A stretch of 11,355 nt of DNA, taken from positions 1 through 11,355 of the forward strand of contig JAKORH010000119.1 of NCBI GenBank assembly GCA_029777935.1, given 5' to 3'. The stretch comes from Pseudomonadota bacterium (GTDB lineage: Bacteria > Pseudomonadota > Gammaproteobacteria > Burkholderiales > Burkholderiaceae). The number at the start of each line of letters is the position of its first letter. Within the stretch, counting starts at the first letter, position 1. A model generated the notes under the pieces. It worked only from the letters and a program-made list of their open reading frames with translations. It made no database searches and was not told the origin of the DNA. A program made the position numbers and the translations under genes. Positions 1 through 6,191 of the stretch are shown piece after piece.

Positions 1-320
1 AGGGCGCGGCCGACTTCATCGAGAAGCCGTTCGACCGCGCGGAGCTGAGGGCGCTGGTCGAGCGGATGCTGGCGCGGGCGCGCGAGCGCGCCACCGAGAT
101 CGAGCGCCTGCGCATCAACGCCGCGCTGCTCGCCCGGCTCACGCCGCGCGAACAGCAGGTGCTCGAGCGCATCGTCGCCGGGCGCCTGAACAAGCAGATC
201 GCCGACGACCTGGGCATCTCGATCAAGACGGTCGAAGCGCACCGCGCCAACATCATGGACAAGCTGCAGGCGCAGACGGTCGCGGACCTGATGAGGGTGG
301 CGCTGTCGAGCGGCTCGTAG
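1..320 (+). CDS. Response regulator, FixJ/NarL type with LuxR-family DNA-binding domain (3' part only)
   Basis: The gene enters from the left edge; the first whole codon is at position 3 and 105 residues are visible. They begin GAADFIEKPFD, the end of a receiver domain with the conserved Lys-Pro of the phosphorylation switch, followed by a charged linker helix (about residues 14-45). A LuxR-type helix-turn-helix follows: LTPREQQVLERIVAG, then NKQIADDLGISIKTVEAHR, with the usual Thr-Val-Glu-x-His recognition helix. The IEKPFD wording and the linker resemble FixJ/TtrR-type regulators, which are phosphorylated by a partner histidine kinase and activate transcription. The phosphoacceptor Asp and any kinase gene lie outside the window, so the signal and targets cannot be told. 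The gene stops at TAG 318-320, only 30 bases before folD. Family assignment is firm; exact role is unknown. Confidence 0.93.
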   Translation, partial: GAADFIEKPFDRAELRALVERMLARARERATEIERLRINAALLARLTPREQQVLERIVAGRLNKQIADDLGISIKTVEAHRANIMDKLQAQTVADLMRVALSSGS

Positions 321-323
321 AAT
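318..323 (+). promoter_or_regulatory. Candidate -10 box for folD
   Basis: TAGAAT overlaps the stop codon of the upstream regulator and lies 27 bases before the folD ATG, which would give a leader of about 20 bases. No convincing -35 hexamer is seen 16-18 bases upstream, so this is a weak call. It is included because folD has no clear ribosome binding site or other upstream signal, and because a TAGAAT box also precedes glnB in this window. Confidence 0.3.
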
Positions 324-350
324 CCGCGTTTCGCCACTCGTCCGAATTTC

Positions 351-1235
351 ATGGCTGCCCGGATCATCGACGGCAAGGCGCTCGCTGCCCACCTGCGTGA
401 AGAGCTGAAACCCCGCATCGCCGCGCTCGCGGCGCGCGCCACGCAACCCGGTCTCGCGGTGATCCTGGTCGGTGACGATCCGGCCTCCGCGGTCTACGTA
501 CGCAACAAGATCAAGGCGTGCGAGGACGTCGGCATCCGCTCGTTCCTCGACCGCATGCCGGCCGACACGACCGGGACCGCGCTGCTGGCGCGCGTGCGCG
601 CGCTGAACGCCGACCCCGCCGTGCACGGCATCCTGGTGCAGCTCCCGCTGCCGAAGCACATCGACCCGCGCAAGGTGCTCGACGAGATCGCGTTCGACAA
701 GGACGTCGACGGCCTGCATCCGACCAACGCCGGGCTGACGCTGATGGGCCAGCCGCACTTCCGCTCGTGCACGCCGTACGGCGTGATGAAGATGCTCGAG
801 TCGGTCGGCGCGAAGCTCGACGGCTGCCACGCGGTCGTACTCGGCCGTTCCAACATGGTGGGCAAACCGATGGCGATGCTGCTGCTCGCCGCCAACGCGA
901 CCGTGACGATCGCGCACAGCAGGACGCGCGACCTCGCGGCCATCGCACGCCAGGCCGACGTGCTGGTGGCCGCGGTCGGCAGGCGCAATCTCGTGACCGC
1001 CGACATGGTCAAGCCGGGGGCGATCGTGATCGACGTCGGCACCAATCGCACGCCGGACGGCAAGCTTGCCGGCGACGTCGATTTCGACGCGGTGAAGGAA
1101 GTCGCCGGCGCGATCTCGCCGGTGCCCGGCGGCGTCGGGCCGATGACGATCACGATGCTGCTGGTCAATACAGTCGAGGCGGCGGAAAGAGCGGTCGGCA
1201 GTCGGCAGACCGCAGTCGGCAGCCAAGCGCGCTGA
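351..1235 (+). CDS. folD: Bifunctional methylenetetrahydrofolate dehydrogenase / methenyltetrahydrofolate cyclohydrolase FolD
   Basis: FolD is cytoplasmic and interconverts 5,10-methylene-THF, 5,10-methenyl-THF and 10-formyl-THF with NADP, supplying one-carbon units for purines and formyl-methionine. The 294-residue product has the family length and its landmarks. [12 protein letters not shown] opens the protein. The catalytic Tyr/Lys pair lies in YVRNK (Y49, K53). The substrate-side loop [13 protein letters not shown] and DKDVDGLHP follow. The Rossmann segment is [13 protein letters not shown], then [11 protein letters not shown], and the C-terminal signature is [10 protein letters not shown]. 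The ATG at 351 gives the standard N-terminus; no Shine-Dalgarno sequence is seen. The last 14 residues (281-294, Ala-Val-Gly-Ser-Arg-Gln repeated) do not look like family sequence. They are translated from the inverted heptad array that begins at 1192, so the repeat appears to have rewritten the 3' end. Enzymatic function should be unaffected, because all known motifs lie before it. Confidence 0.97.
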   Translation: MAARIIDGKALAAHLREELKPRIAALAARATQPGLAVILVGDDPASAVYVRNKIKACEDVGIRSFLDRMPADTTGTALLARVRALNADPAVHGILVQLPLPKHIDPRKVLDEIAFDKDVDGLHPTNAGLTLMGQPHFRSCTPYGVMKMLESVGAKLDGCHAVVLGRSNMVGKPMAMLLLAANATVTIAHSRTRDLAAIARQADVLVAAVGRRNLVTADMVKPGAIVIDVGTNRTPDGKLAGDVDFDAVKEVAGAISPVPGGVGPMTITMLLVNTVEAAERAVGSRQTAVGSQAR

Positions 1236-1306
1236 GCGTGAATTCTCCCGTCGAAGCTCATCGGCCGCCTGAATACTGCCGACTGCCGACTGAAGTCTGC
1301 CGACCG
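1192..1306. repeat. Inverted array of 7-base repeats (TCGGCAG / CTGCCGA) spanning the folD end and prlC start
   Basis: The left arm has four consecutive heptads at 1195-1222: TCGGCAG, TCGGCAG, a degenerate ACCGCAG, and TCGGCAG. The right arm has four heptads of the complement at 1276-1303: CTGCCGA, CTGCCGA, a degenerate CTGAAGT, and CTGCCGA. CGG at 1192-1194 and CCG at 1304-1306 extend the outer ends. Folded end to end this gives a 31-position stem with about 26 pairs, closed by a 53-base loop (1223-1275). The loop holds the folD stop and a small inner arm (TGAGC 1233-1237 with GCTCA 1256-1260). The array ends one base before the prlC ATG. It could be a REP-like mobile repeat, an mRNA-stabilising or attenuating hairpin, or an expanded slipped-strand repeat; the sequence alone does not decide. 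Confidence 0.85.
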
Positions 1307-3346
1307 ATGCCCCCCAACCCCCTGCTCGACTTCAGCGGGCTGGCGCGCTTCGACGCGATCGCGCCGGCGCACGTCGCGCCTGCGATCGACATGCTGCTCG
1401 CGCGGTGCCGCGAGACGGTCGCGCGCGTCACTGATCCGGCCACGCCTGCGCGCTGGGAAGACGTGGTCGAGCCGCTCGACGACGCAACCGAGCATCTGAG
1501 CCGCGCGTGGGGCGCGGTGTCGCACCTGAACGCGGTGGCGGACGCGCCCGAGCTGCGCGCGCAGTACAACGCCGCGCTGCCCCGGCTCACCGCGTTCTGG
1601 ACCGAGCTGGCGCAGAACCTCGCGCTCTACGACAAGTACAAGCAGATGGCGGCGGGTGCCGACTTCGCGCTCTGGCCGGCCGCGCGCCGGCGCGTGGTCG
1701 AGAACGAATTGCGCGACTTCCGCCTCGGCGGCGCCGAGTTGCCGCTGCCGCAGAAGAAGCGGCTGCGGCAGGTCCAGGAGCGCCTGTCGCAACTGTCGAC
1801 GCGCTTCGCCGAAAACGTGCTCGACACCACCAACGCGTTCGCGCTGCACCTCGACGACCGCACGCGCCTGGCGGGCGTGCCCGACGACGCGGTGCAGATG
1901 TACCGCGAGGCCGCCGCCGCCGAGGGCCGCGCCGGCTACAAGATCGCGTTGCAGTTCCCGAGCTACTTTCCGATCGTGCAGTACGCGCACGACCGCGCGC
2001 TGCGCGAGCACATGTATCGCGCGTATGCGACGCGCGCGTCCGAGTTGGGCCGCCCCGAGTGGGACAACAGCGCGTCGATGCTGGAGATCCTCGCGCTGCG
2101 GCGCGAGCAGGCGCAACTGCTCGGCTACCGCGACTACGCGGAACTGTCGCTGGCGCCGAAGATGGCTTCCTCGCCCGCGGAGGTCAAGTCGTTCCTGCGC
2201 GACTTGGCGCGCCGCGCGCGCACTCACGCCGAGCTCGACCTGGCCGAACTGCGCGATTTCGCCGCGCGCGAGCTGGGTATCGCGGACCTGCAGGCGTGGG
2301 ATCACGCGTACGCGAGCGAGAGGCTGCGCGAGGCCCGCTACGCGTACTCGGAGCAGGAGGTGAAGCAGTACCTTCCCGAGCCGCGCGTACTGGCAGGACT
2401 GTTCGGCGTGGTCGAGGCCCTGTATGGAGTGAAGATCCGCGCCGACGAAGCGCCGGTGTGGCATCCGGACGTGAAGTTCTTCTGCATCGAGTCCCAGGCC
2501 GGCGAACCGATCGGACAGTTCTACATGGATCTTTACGCGCGCGAGCACAAGCAGGGTGGCGCGTGGCAGGGCGACGCGCGCAGCCGCCGCCGCACGGCGG
2601 CCGGCGTGCAGGCGCCCGTGTCGTATCTGACCTGCAATTTCACGCGGCCGATCGGCGGCAAGCCGGCGCGCTTCACGCACGACGAGGTGCTGACGCTGTT
2701 TCACGAATTCGGCCATGGCCTGCACCACCTGCTGACCCGCGTCGACGAGCTGGGCGCGTCGGGAATGCACGGCGTCGAATGGGACGCGATCGAGCTGCCG
2801 AGCCAGTTCATGGAGAACTTCTGCTGGGAGTGGGAACCGCTGCAGCTTCTGACCCGGCACGTCGACACGGCGGAGGAGCTACCGCGCGCGCTCTACGACA
2901 AGATGATCGCGGCGAAGAATTTCCAGAGCGGCATGCAGATGCTGCGCCAGGTCGAGCTCGGCCTGTTCGACATGCGCGTGCACGGCGAGCTCGATCCGCA
3001 CGGCGCGACGGCGGCCGACGTGCGCCGACTGCTCGACGAAGTGCGGCGCGAGGTCGCGGTAGTCCATCCGCCCGAGTACAACCGCATGCCGTGGAGCTTC
3101 ACGCACGTGTTTGCCGGCGGCTATGCTGCCGGGTACTACAGCTACAAGTGGGCCGAGGTGCTGTCGGCGGCCGCGTACGCCGCGTTCGAGGAAGCGGGCA
3201 ACGCGCTCGATGCCGCGATCGGTGCGCGCGTCCGCGACGAAGTGCTGGCGATGGGCGGGTCACGGCCGGCGATCGATTCGTTCGTCGCCTTCCGCGGGCG
3301 CAAGCCGACCATCGACGCGCTGCTGCGTCACCACGGCCTCGCCTGA
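1307..3346 (+). CDS. prlC: Oligopeptidase A, zinc metallopeptidase of family M3
   Basis: This cytoplasmic zinc endopeptidase cleaves short peptides, including signal peptides released after secretion. The 679-residue product matches the family length. The N-terminus MPPNPLLDFSGLARFDAI is typical and fixes the ATG at 1307; longer in-frame starts would run back through folD and are rejected. The zinc site is HEFGH (H466, E467, H470) with the third ligand E496 in AIELPSQFMENF. The substrate-binding His/Tyr cluster is HVFAGGYAAGYYSY (H600, Y606, Y610, Y613), which lines up with thimet oligopeptidase. No Shine-Dalgarno sequence is visible, because the bases before ATG are the right arm of the inverted heptad array; in a folded transcript the start would sit at the foot of that stem. 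Translation may therefore depend on ribosomes leaving folD. The stop overlaps the ribosome binding site of the next gene, suggesting co-transcription. Confidence 0.96.
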   Translation: MPPNPLLDFSGLARFDAIAPAHVAPAIDMLLARCRETVARVTDPATPARWEDVVEPLDDATEHLSRAWGAVSHLNAVADAPELRAQYNAALPRLTAFWTELAQNLALYDKYKQMAAGADFALWPAARRRVVENELRDFRLGGAELPLPQKKRLRQVQERLSQLSTRFAENVLDTTNAFALHLDDRTRLAGVPDDAVQMYREAAAAEGRAGYKIALQFPSYFPIVQYAHDRALREHMYRAYATRASELGRPEWDNSASMLEILALRREQAQLLGYRDYAELSLAPKMASSPAEVKSFLRDLARRARTHAELDLAELRDFAARELGIADLQAWDHAYASERLREARYAYSEQEVKQYLPEPRVLAGLFGVVEALYGVKIRADEAPVWHPDVKFFCIESQAGEPIGQFYMDLYAREHKQGGAWQGDARSRRRTAAGVQAPVSYLTCNFTRPIGGKPARFTHDEVLTLFHEFGHGLHHLLTRVDELGASGMHGVEWDAIELPSQFMENFCWEWEPLQLLTRHVDTAEELPRALYDKMIAAKNFQSGMQMLRQVELGLFDMRVHGELDPHGATAADVRRLLDEVRREVAVVHPPEYNRMPWSFTHVFAGGYAAGYYSYKWAEVLSAAAYAAFEEAGNALDAAIGARVRDEVLAMGGSRPAIDSFVAFRGRKPTIDALLRHHGLA

Positions 3347-3357
3347 GGGAGCTCGAC

Positions 3358-3921
3358 ATGGTTCGCACGATCGCAGTCGTTGTCACGCTGGCCTTCGCCG
3401 GAGCGGCGGGCGCGCAGTACAAGTGGGTCGACAAGGACGGCCGCGTCGGGTTTGGCGACAACCCGCCGCGCGACGCGAAGAGCGTGACGCGGCTCGACAT
3501 GCGCGGTGCCGACAATGCCGCCGACGCGAGCCGCGATTTTCCGTACGAACTGAAGCGCGCCGTCGAGCGCTTCCCCGTCACTCTGTACACGACGACGCCG
3601 TGCCAGCCATGCGAACTGGCGCGCTCGTTCCTGCGCAATCGCGGCGTGCCGTACGGCGAGCGCACCGTGAACAACGACAGCGACGCCGAGGAACTGAAGC
3701 GCATCAGCGGCGGCATCCGCCTGCCGGCGCTCGCGGTCGGGCGCCAGGTGCAGGTGCCGTTCGATCCGGAAACCTGGAACTCCACGCTCGACGCCGCCGG
3801 TTACCCGCGCGGCTCGATGCTGCCGCGCAGCTACCAGGCTCCCGCCGCGCAGCCGCTGACGGCGCGCGCTCCGGCGAAGGCCGAGCCCGCGAAGAACAGC
3901 GCCTCCGCCGCCAGCCAGTGA
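3358..3921 (+). CDS. Secreted DUF4124-glutaredoxin protein with CQPC redox motif
   Basis: The 187-residue product has three parts. Residues 1-19 form a signal peptide (MVRTIAVVVTLAFAGAAGA), with likely cleavage before Gln20. Residues 20-37 read QYKWVDKDGRVGFGDNPP, the usual opening of DUF4124, a short domain common on exported proteobacterial proteins. Residues 75-150 form a glutaredoxin-like fold with FPVTLYTTTPCQPCELARSFL (C82-Q-P-C85), then GVPYGERTV and the cis-Pro region GIRLPALAVG. The tail from about 160 is low-complexity Ala/Pro/Lys. A CxxC glutaredoxin in the periplasm suggests thiol-disulfide exchange, but the partner is unknown and no DsbD-like reductant lies nearby. The start is well supported by GAGGGAG at 3345-3351, overlapping the prlC stop, with 6 bases to ATG. 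The family is usually annotated glutaredoxin family protein. The domain calls are firm; the role is inferred. Confidence 0.88.
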   Translation: MVRTIAVVVTLAFAGAAGAQYKWVDKDGRVGFGDNPPRDAKSVTRLDMRGADNAADASRDFPYELKRAVERFPVTLYTTTPCQPCELARSFLRNRGVPYGERTVNNDSDAEELKRISGGIRLPALAVGRQVQVPFDPETWNSTLDAAGYPRGSMLPRSYQAPAAQPLTARAPAKAEPAKNSASAASQ

Positions 3922-3957
3922 ATCCCGTTCGCGCGCGCCGCTGACTGCGCGCTCGCC

Positions 3958-4737
3958 GTGCCGCTCACCGTCGCCACCTGGAACGTCAACTCGCTGAAGG
4001 TGCGCCTGCCGCACCTCTCGGACTGGCTCGCCGCGCACGGCACCGACATCGTGTGCCTGCAGGAAACCAAGCTCACCGACGGCAAGTTCCCGGTCGATGA
4101 ACTGGCGAAGGCCGGCTACGCCAGCGTGTTCGCCGGACAGAAGACCTACAACGGCGTGGCGGTGCTCGTGCGCGGCGGCGTGACCGCGCCCGCCGACGTG
4201 CAGGTCAACCTGCCCAATTTCGTGGACGAGCAGAAGCGGTTGATCGCGGTCACGCTCGACGGGCTGCGCGTCGTGTGCGCGTATTTTCCGAACGGGCAGG
4301 CGGTCGGCAGCGACAAGTACGAGTACAAGCTCGCGTGGATCGCTGCGCTCGGCGAATGGCTGCGCGGCGAACTCGCGCGCCATGACAAGCTGCTGCTGGC
4401 CGGGGACTACAACATCGCGCCCGAGCCGCGCGACGTGCACGACCCGGTGGTCTGGGACGGCCAGGTGCTGTTCTCCGCGCCCGAGCGCGCCGCGTTCCGC
4501 GCGCTGCTCGACCTCGGGCTGAAGGACGCGTTCCGCCTGTTCGAGCAGCCCGAGCGCAGCTACACGTGGTGGGATTACCGCAACCTGGCATTCCGCCGCA
4601 AATGGGGCCTGCGCATCGACCACATCCTGCTGTCGCCCACGCTCGCCGCGCAGTGCACCGCGTGCACGATCGACATCGAGCCGCGCCGGCGCGAGCAGCC
4701 GAGCGATCATGCGCCGGTGATCGCGACGATCGCTTAG
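3958..4737 (+). CDS. xth: Exodeoxyribonuclease III (AP endonuclease, EEP superfamily)
   Basis: This is a DNA repair enzyme of base excision repair: it nicks 5' to abasic sites and degrades 3' ends, using Mg2+. The 259-residue product carries the full exonuclease III set: TWNVNSLK (N9), LQETK (metal ligand E36), VCAYFPNGQ, AGDYNIAPEPRDVHD (D150, N152), LRIDHILLS (D221) and the C-terminal SDHAPV (D250, H251). It therefore belongs to the bacterial ExoIII branch and looks intact. The start is GTG at 3958. It is the only usual start codon between the upstream in-frame stop (3919-3921) and the conserved N-terminus, and it gives the expected length. There is no recognisable Shine-Dalgarno sequence before it, so initiation may rely on coupling to the preceding gene 36 bases upstream. 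No promoter was seen in that gap. Confidence 0.95.
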   Translation: MPLTVATWNVNSLKVRLPHLSDWLAAHGTDIVCLQETKLTDGKFPVDELAKAGYASVFAGQKTYNGVAVLVRGGVTAPADVQVNLPNFVDEQKRLIAVTLDGLRVVCAYFPNGQAVGSDKYEYKLAWIAALGEWLRGELARHDKLLLAGDYNIAPEPRDVHDPVVWDGQVLFSAPERAAFRALLDLGLKDAFRLFEQPERSYTWWDYRNLAFRRKWGLRIDHILLSPTLAAQCTACTIDIEPRRREQPSDHAPVIATIA

Positions 4738-4795
4738 GCGCGCATGGCGGCACGCCGCCGGCGAGGCAGGATCGTCGGACCGGCGCCGCTTCAGG

Positions 4796-4801
4796 TAAAT
4801 T
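4796..4801 (+). promoter_or_regulatory. Candidate -10 box upstream of the gtrA-like gene
   Basis: TAAATT lies 32 bases before the GTG start of the small membrane protein and is the most AT-rich stretch in the 96-base spacer after xth. No good -35 hexamer is present at 16-18 bases. If real, it would make the three-gene glycosylation cassette a transcription unit separate from xth. A short GC hairpin at 4746-4759 lies upstream but lacks a T run. Confidence 0.3.
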
Positions 4802-4833
4802 GCGGGCCGCGCGAGTTCCGCGAGCGAAACGCA

Positions 4834-5214
4834 GTGTTTGCGCAATTCAGCCGTTTTGTCCTGGTCGGCGCCGTCGCCACGGCGATCCAGTACGCGGTGC
4901 TGGTCGCGCTGGTGCATTGGCCGGCGATGCCGCCGCTGCCCGCCTCGACGATTGGCTTCACGCTGAGCGCCGTGACCAACTACCTCGCCAATCACCGCTT
5001 CACGTTCCACAGCGACGTGCCGCACGCGTCGGGACTGGCACGCTTCGGCGTCGTCGCCGCCAGCGGACTCGCGCTGAACGCCGGCGCGATGGCCGTTTCG
5101 ATGTCGATCCTGCAACTGCACTACCTGCTCGCGCAGGCGATCGCCACCGCGGTCGTGCTCGGCTGGAACTTCACCTTGCACCGGCGCTGGACGTATGCGG
5201 GCGCGCGGCGATGA
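4834..5214 (+). CDS. GtrA-family small membrane protein (putative polyprenyl-phosphate-sugar flippase)
   Basis: The product is 126 residues with four predicted membrane helices (about 8-28, 36-55, 68-90 and 97-115). It shows the family's paired signature at the ends of helices 2 and 4: NYLANHRFTF (49-58) and WNFTLHRRWTY (111-121), which look like an internal duplication. GtrA proteins are inner-membrane proteins thought to turn bactoprenyl-phosphate-linked sugars from the cytoplasmic to the periplasmic face, working with a GtrB-type transferase; the next gene encodes one. GTG 4834 is preferred because the family begins with FxRFxLVG and no longer extension is conserved. The in-frame ATG at 4744 would add 30 residues rich in Arg without family character. 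The stop overlaps the next start as ATGA (5211-5214), indicating translational coupling. The sugar carried cannot be told from this protein. Confidence 0.88.
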   Translation: MFAQFSRFVLVGAVATAIQYAVLVALVHWPAMPPLPASTIGFTLSAVTNYLANHRFTFHSDVPHASGLARFGVVAASGLALNAGAMAVSMSILQLHYLLAQAIATAVVLGWNFTLHRRWTYAGARR

Positions 5215-6191
5215 AGCTCGCGATCGTCGTGCCCTGCTTCAACGAGGAATCGGTGCTGCCGCAGACGGCGGACTCGCTGCTCGGCCTGCTCGACCGCCTG
5301 CTGCAGTCGAACGCCGTCGAGCGCGGCAGCCGCGTGTACTTCGTCGACGACGGCAGCAGCGATGCGACCTGGCAGATCGTCGAGCGGCTGCATGTGCAGG
5401 ACGAGCGTATCGGCGGCATCAAGCTGTCGCACAACCGCGGCCACCAGAACGCGCTGCTCGCCGGGCTGCTGGCCGCCGACGGCGACCTGGTCGTGTCGAT
5501 CGACGCGGATCTGCAGGACGACGTCGAAGCCATCGCCGCGATGGTCGAGCAGGCAGGCGCGGGAGCCGACATCGTGTTCGGGGTGCGCGACGAACGCGCG
5601 CACGACAGCACCTTCAAGCGCCTGACCGCGCGGCTCTTCTATCGCATGCTGGCCGCTTTCGGCGTGAAGGTCGTGTTCGACCACGCGGACTTCCGGCTGA
5701 TGAGCCGGCGCGCGATCGAAGCGCTGCGCGCGTATCCCGAGGTGAACCTGTACCTGCGCGGCATCGTGCCGCTGCTTGGATTCCGCACCGCACGCGTCCG
5801 CTACGCGCGCGGGCCGCGCCGCGCCGGCGAGTCGAAGTACCCGCTGCGCCGGATGGTGTCGCTCGGCGTGCAGGGCGTGACGTCGTTCTCGGCCGTCCCG
5901 CTGCGCATGATCACCGCGCTCGGACTGGCGGTGAGCCTCGGCAGCCTGGCGATGGTGGTTTGGGCAATCTGGATCCGCGTCTTCACCGACGAGGCCGTGC
6001 CGGGCTGGGCGTCGACCGTGGTGCCGCTGTATTTCCTCGGCGGCGTGCAGCTGCTGTGCGTCGGCATCATCGGCGAGTATCTGGCAAAGACCTATATGGA
6101 AGTCAAGCGCCGCCCGCGCTTCATCATCGAGCAGTCGCTGGGACCGGTGGTGCAATCCGGCGCCGACGCAACCATGAGTGTGCTGCGATGA
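5211..6191 (+). CDS. GtrB/ArnC-like GT2 glycosyltransferase, polyprenyl-phosphate sugar synthase
   Basis: The 326-residue enzyme has an N-terminal cytoplasmic GT-A domain and two C-terminal membrane helices, the layout of GtrB, ArnC and bacterial Dpm1-like enzymes. It opens KLAIVVPCFNEE, followed by FVDDGSSD (D46-D51) for nucleotide binding and SIDADLQDD (D98, D100, D103, D104) carrying the metal-binding DxD. YLRGIVPLLGF and the AGESKYPLRRM stretch are typical of polyprenyl-phosphate hexosyltransferases. Helices run about 233-255 and 270-292, the second ending in the family motif GIIGEYLAKTYMEVKRRP. The expected reaction is transfer of a hexose from UDP- or GDP-sugar to undecaprenyl phosphate on the inner face. 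The sugar (glucose, mannose or other) is not fixed by motifs I can read. The gene is coupled to both neighbours through ATGA overlaps, so the three products are probably made together. Confidence 0.92.
   Translation: MKLAIVVPCFNEESVLPQTADSLLGLLDRLLQSNAVERGSRVYFVDDGSSDATWQIVERLHVQDERIGGIKLSHNRGHQNALLAGLLAADGDLVVSIDADLQDDVEAIAAMVEQAGAGADIVFGVRDERAHDSTFKRLTARLFYRMLAAFGVKVVFDHADFRLMSRRAIEALRAYPEVNLYLRGIVPLLGFRTARVRYARGPRRAGESKYPLRRMVSLGVQGVTSFSAVPLRMITALGLAVSLGSLAMVVWAIWIRVFTDEAVPGWASTVVPLYFLGGVQLLCVGIIGEYLAKTYMEVKRRPRFIIEQSLGPVVQSGADATMSVLR

Noticed and set aside
1192..1306. CRISPR array reading of the heptad repeats
   Set aside because: The units are 7 bases, tandem without spacers, and in inverted arms; no cas gene is present.
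494..2860. A 788-codon open frame on the - strand, antisense to folD and prlC
   Set aside because: Its composition is that of a frame opposite GC-rich coding DNA (many Arg, Ala, His, Gln and no domain I recognise), while both + strand genes have complete family motifs.
4746..4759. Short GC hairpin (GGCGG / CCGCC) after xth as an intrinsic terminator
   Set aside because: Only five base pairs and no following T run; such hairpins arise by chance at this GC content.
4744..4833. Longer N-terminus for the GtrA-like protein from ATG 4744
   Set aside because: The 30 extra residues are Arg-rich, without membrane or family character, and would place the candidate -10 box inside the gene; GTG 4834 gives the normal family start.
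3328..5181. A 617-codon open frame on the - strand opposite the glutaredoxin, xth and gtrA-like genes
   Set aside because: It runs across three well-supported + strand genes and shows no recognisable motif; long antisense frames are expected at this GC content.
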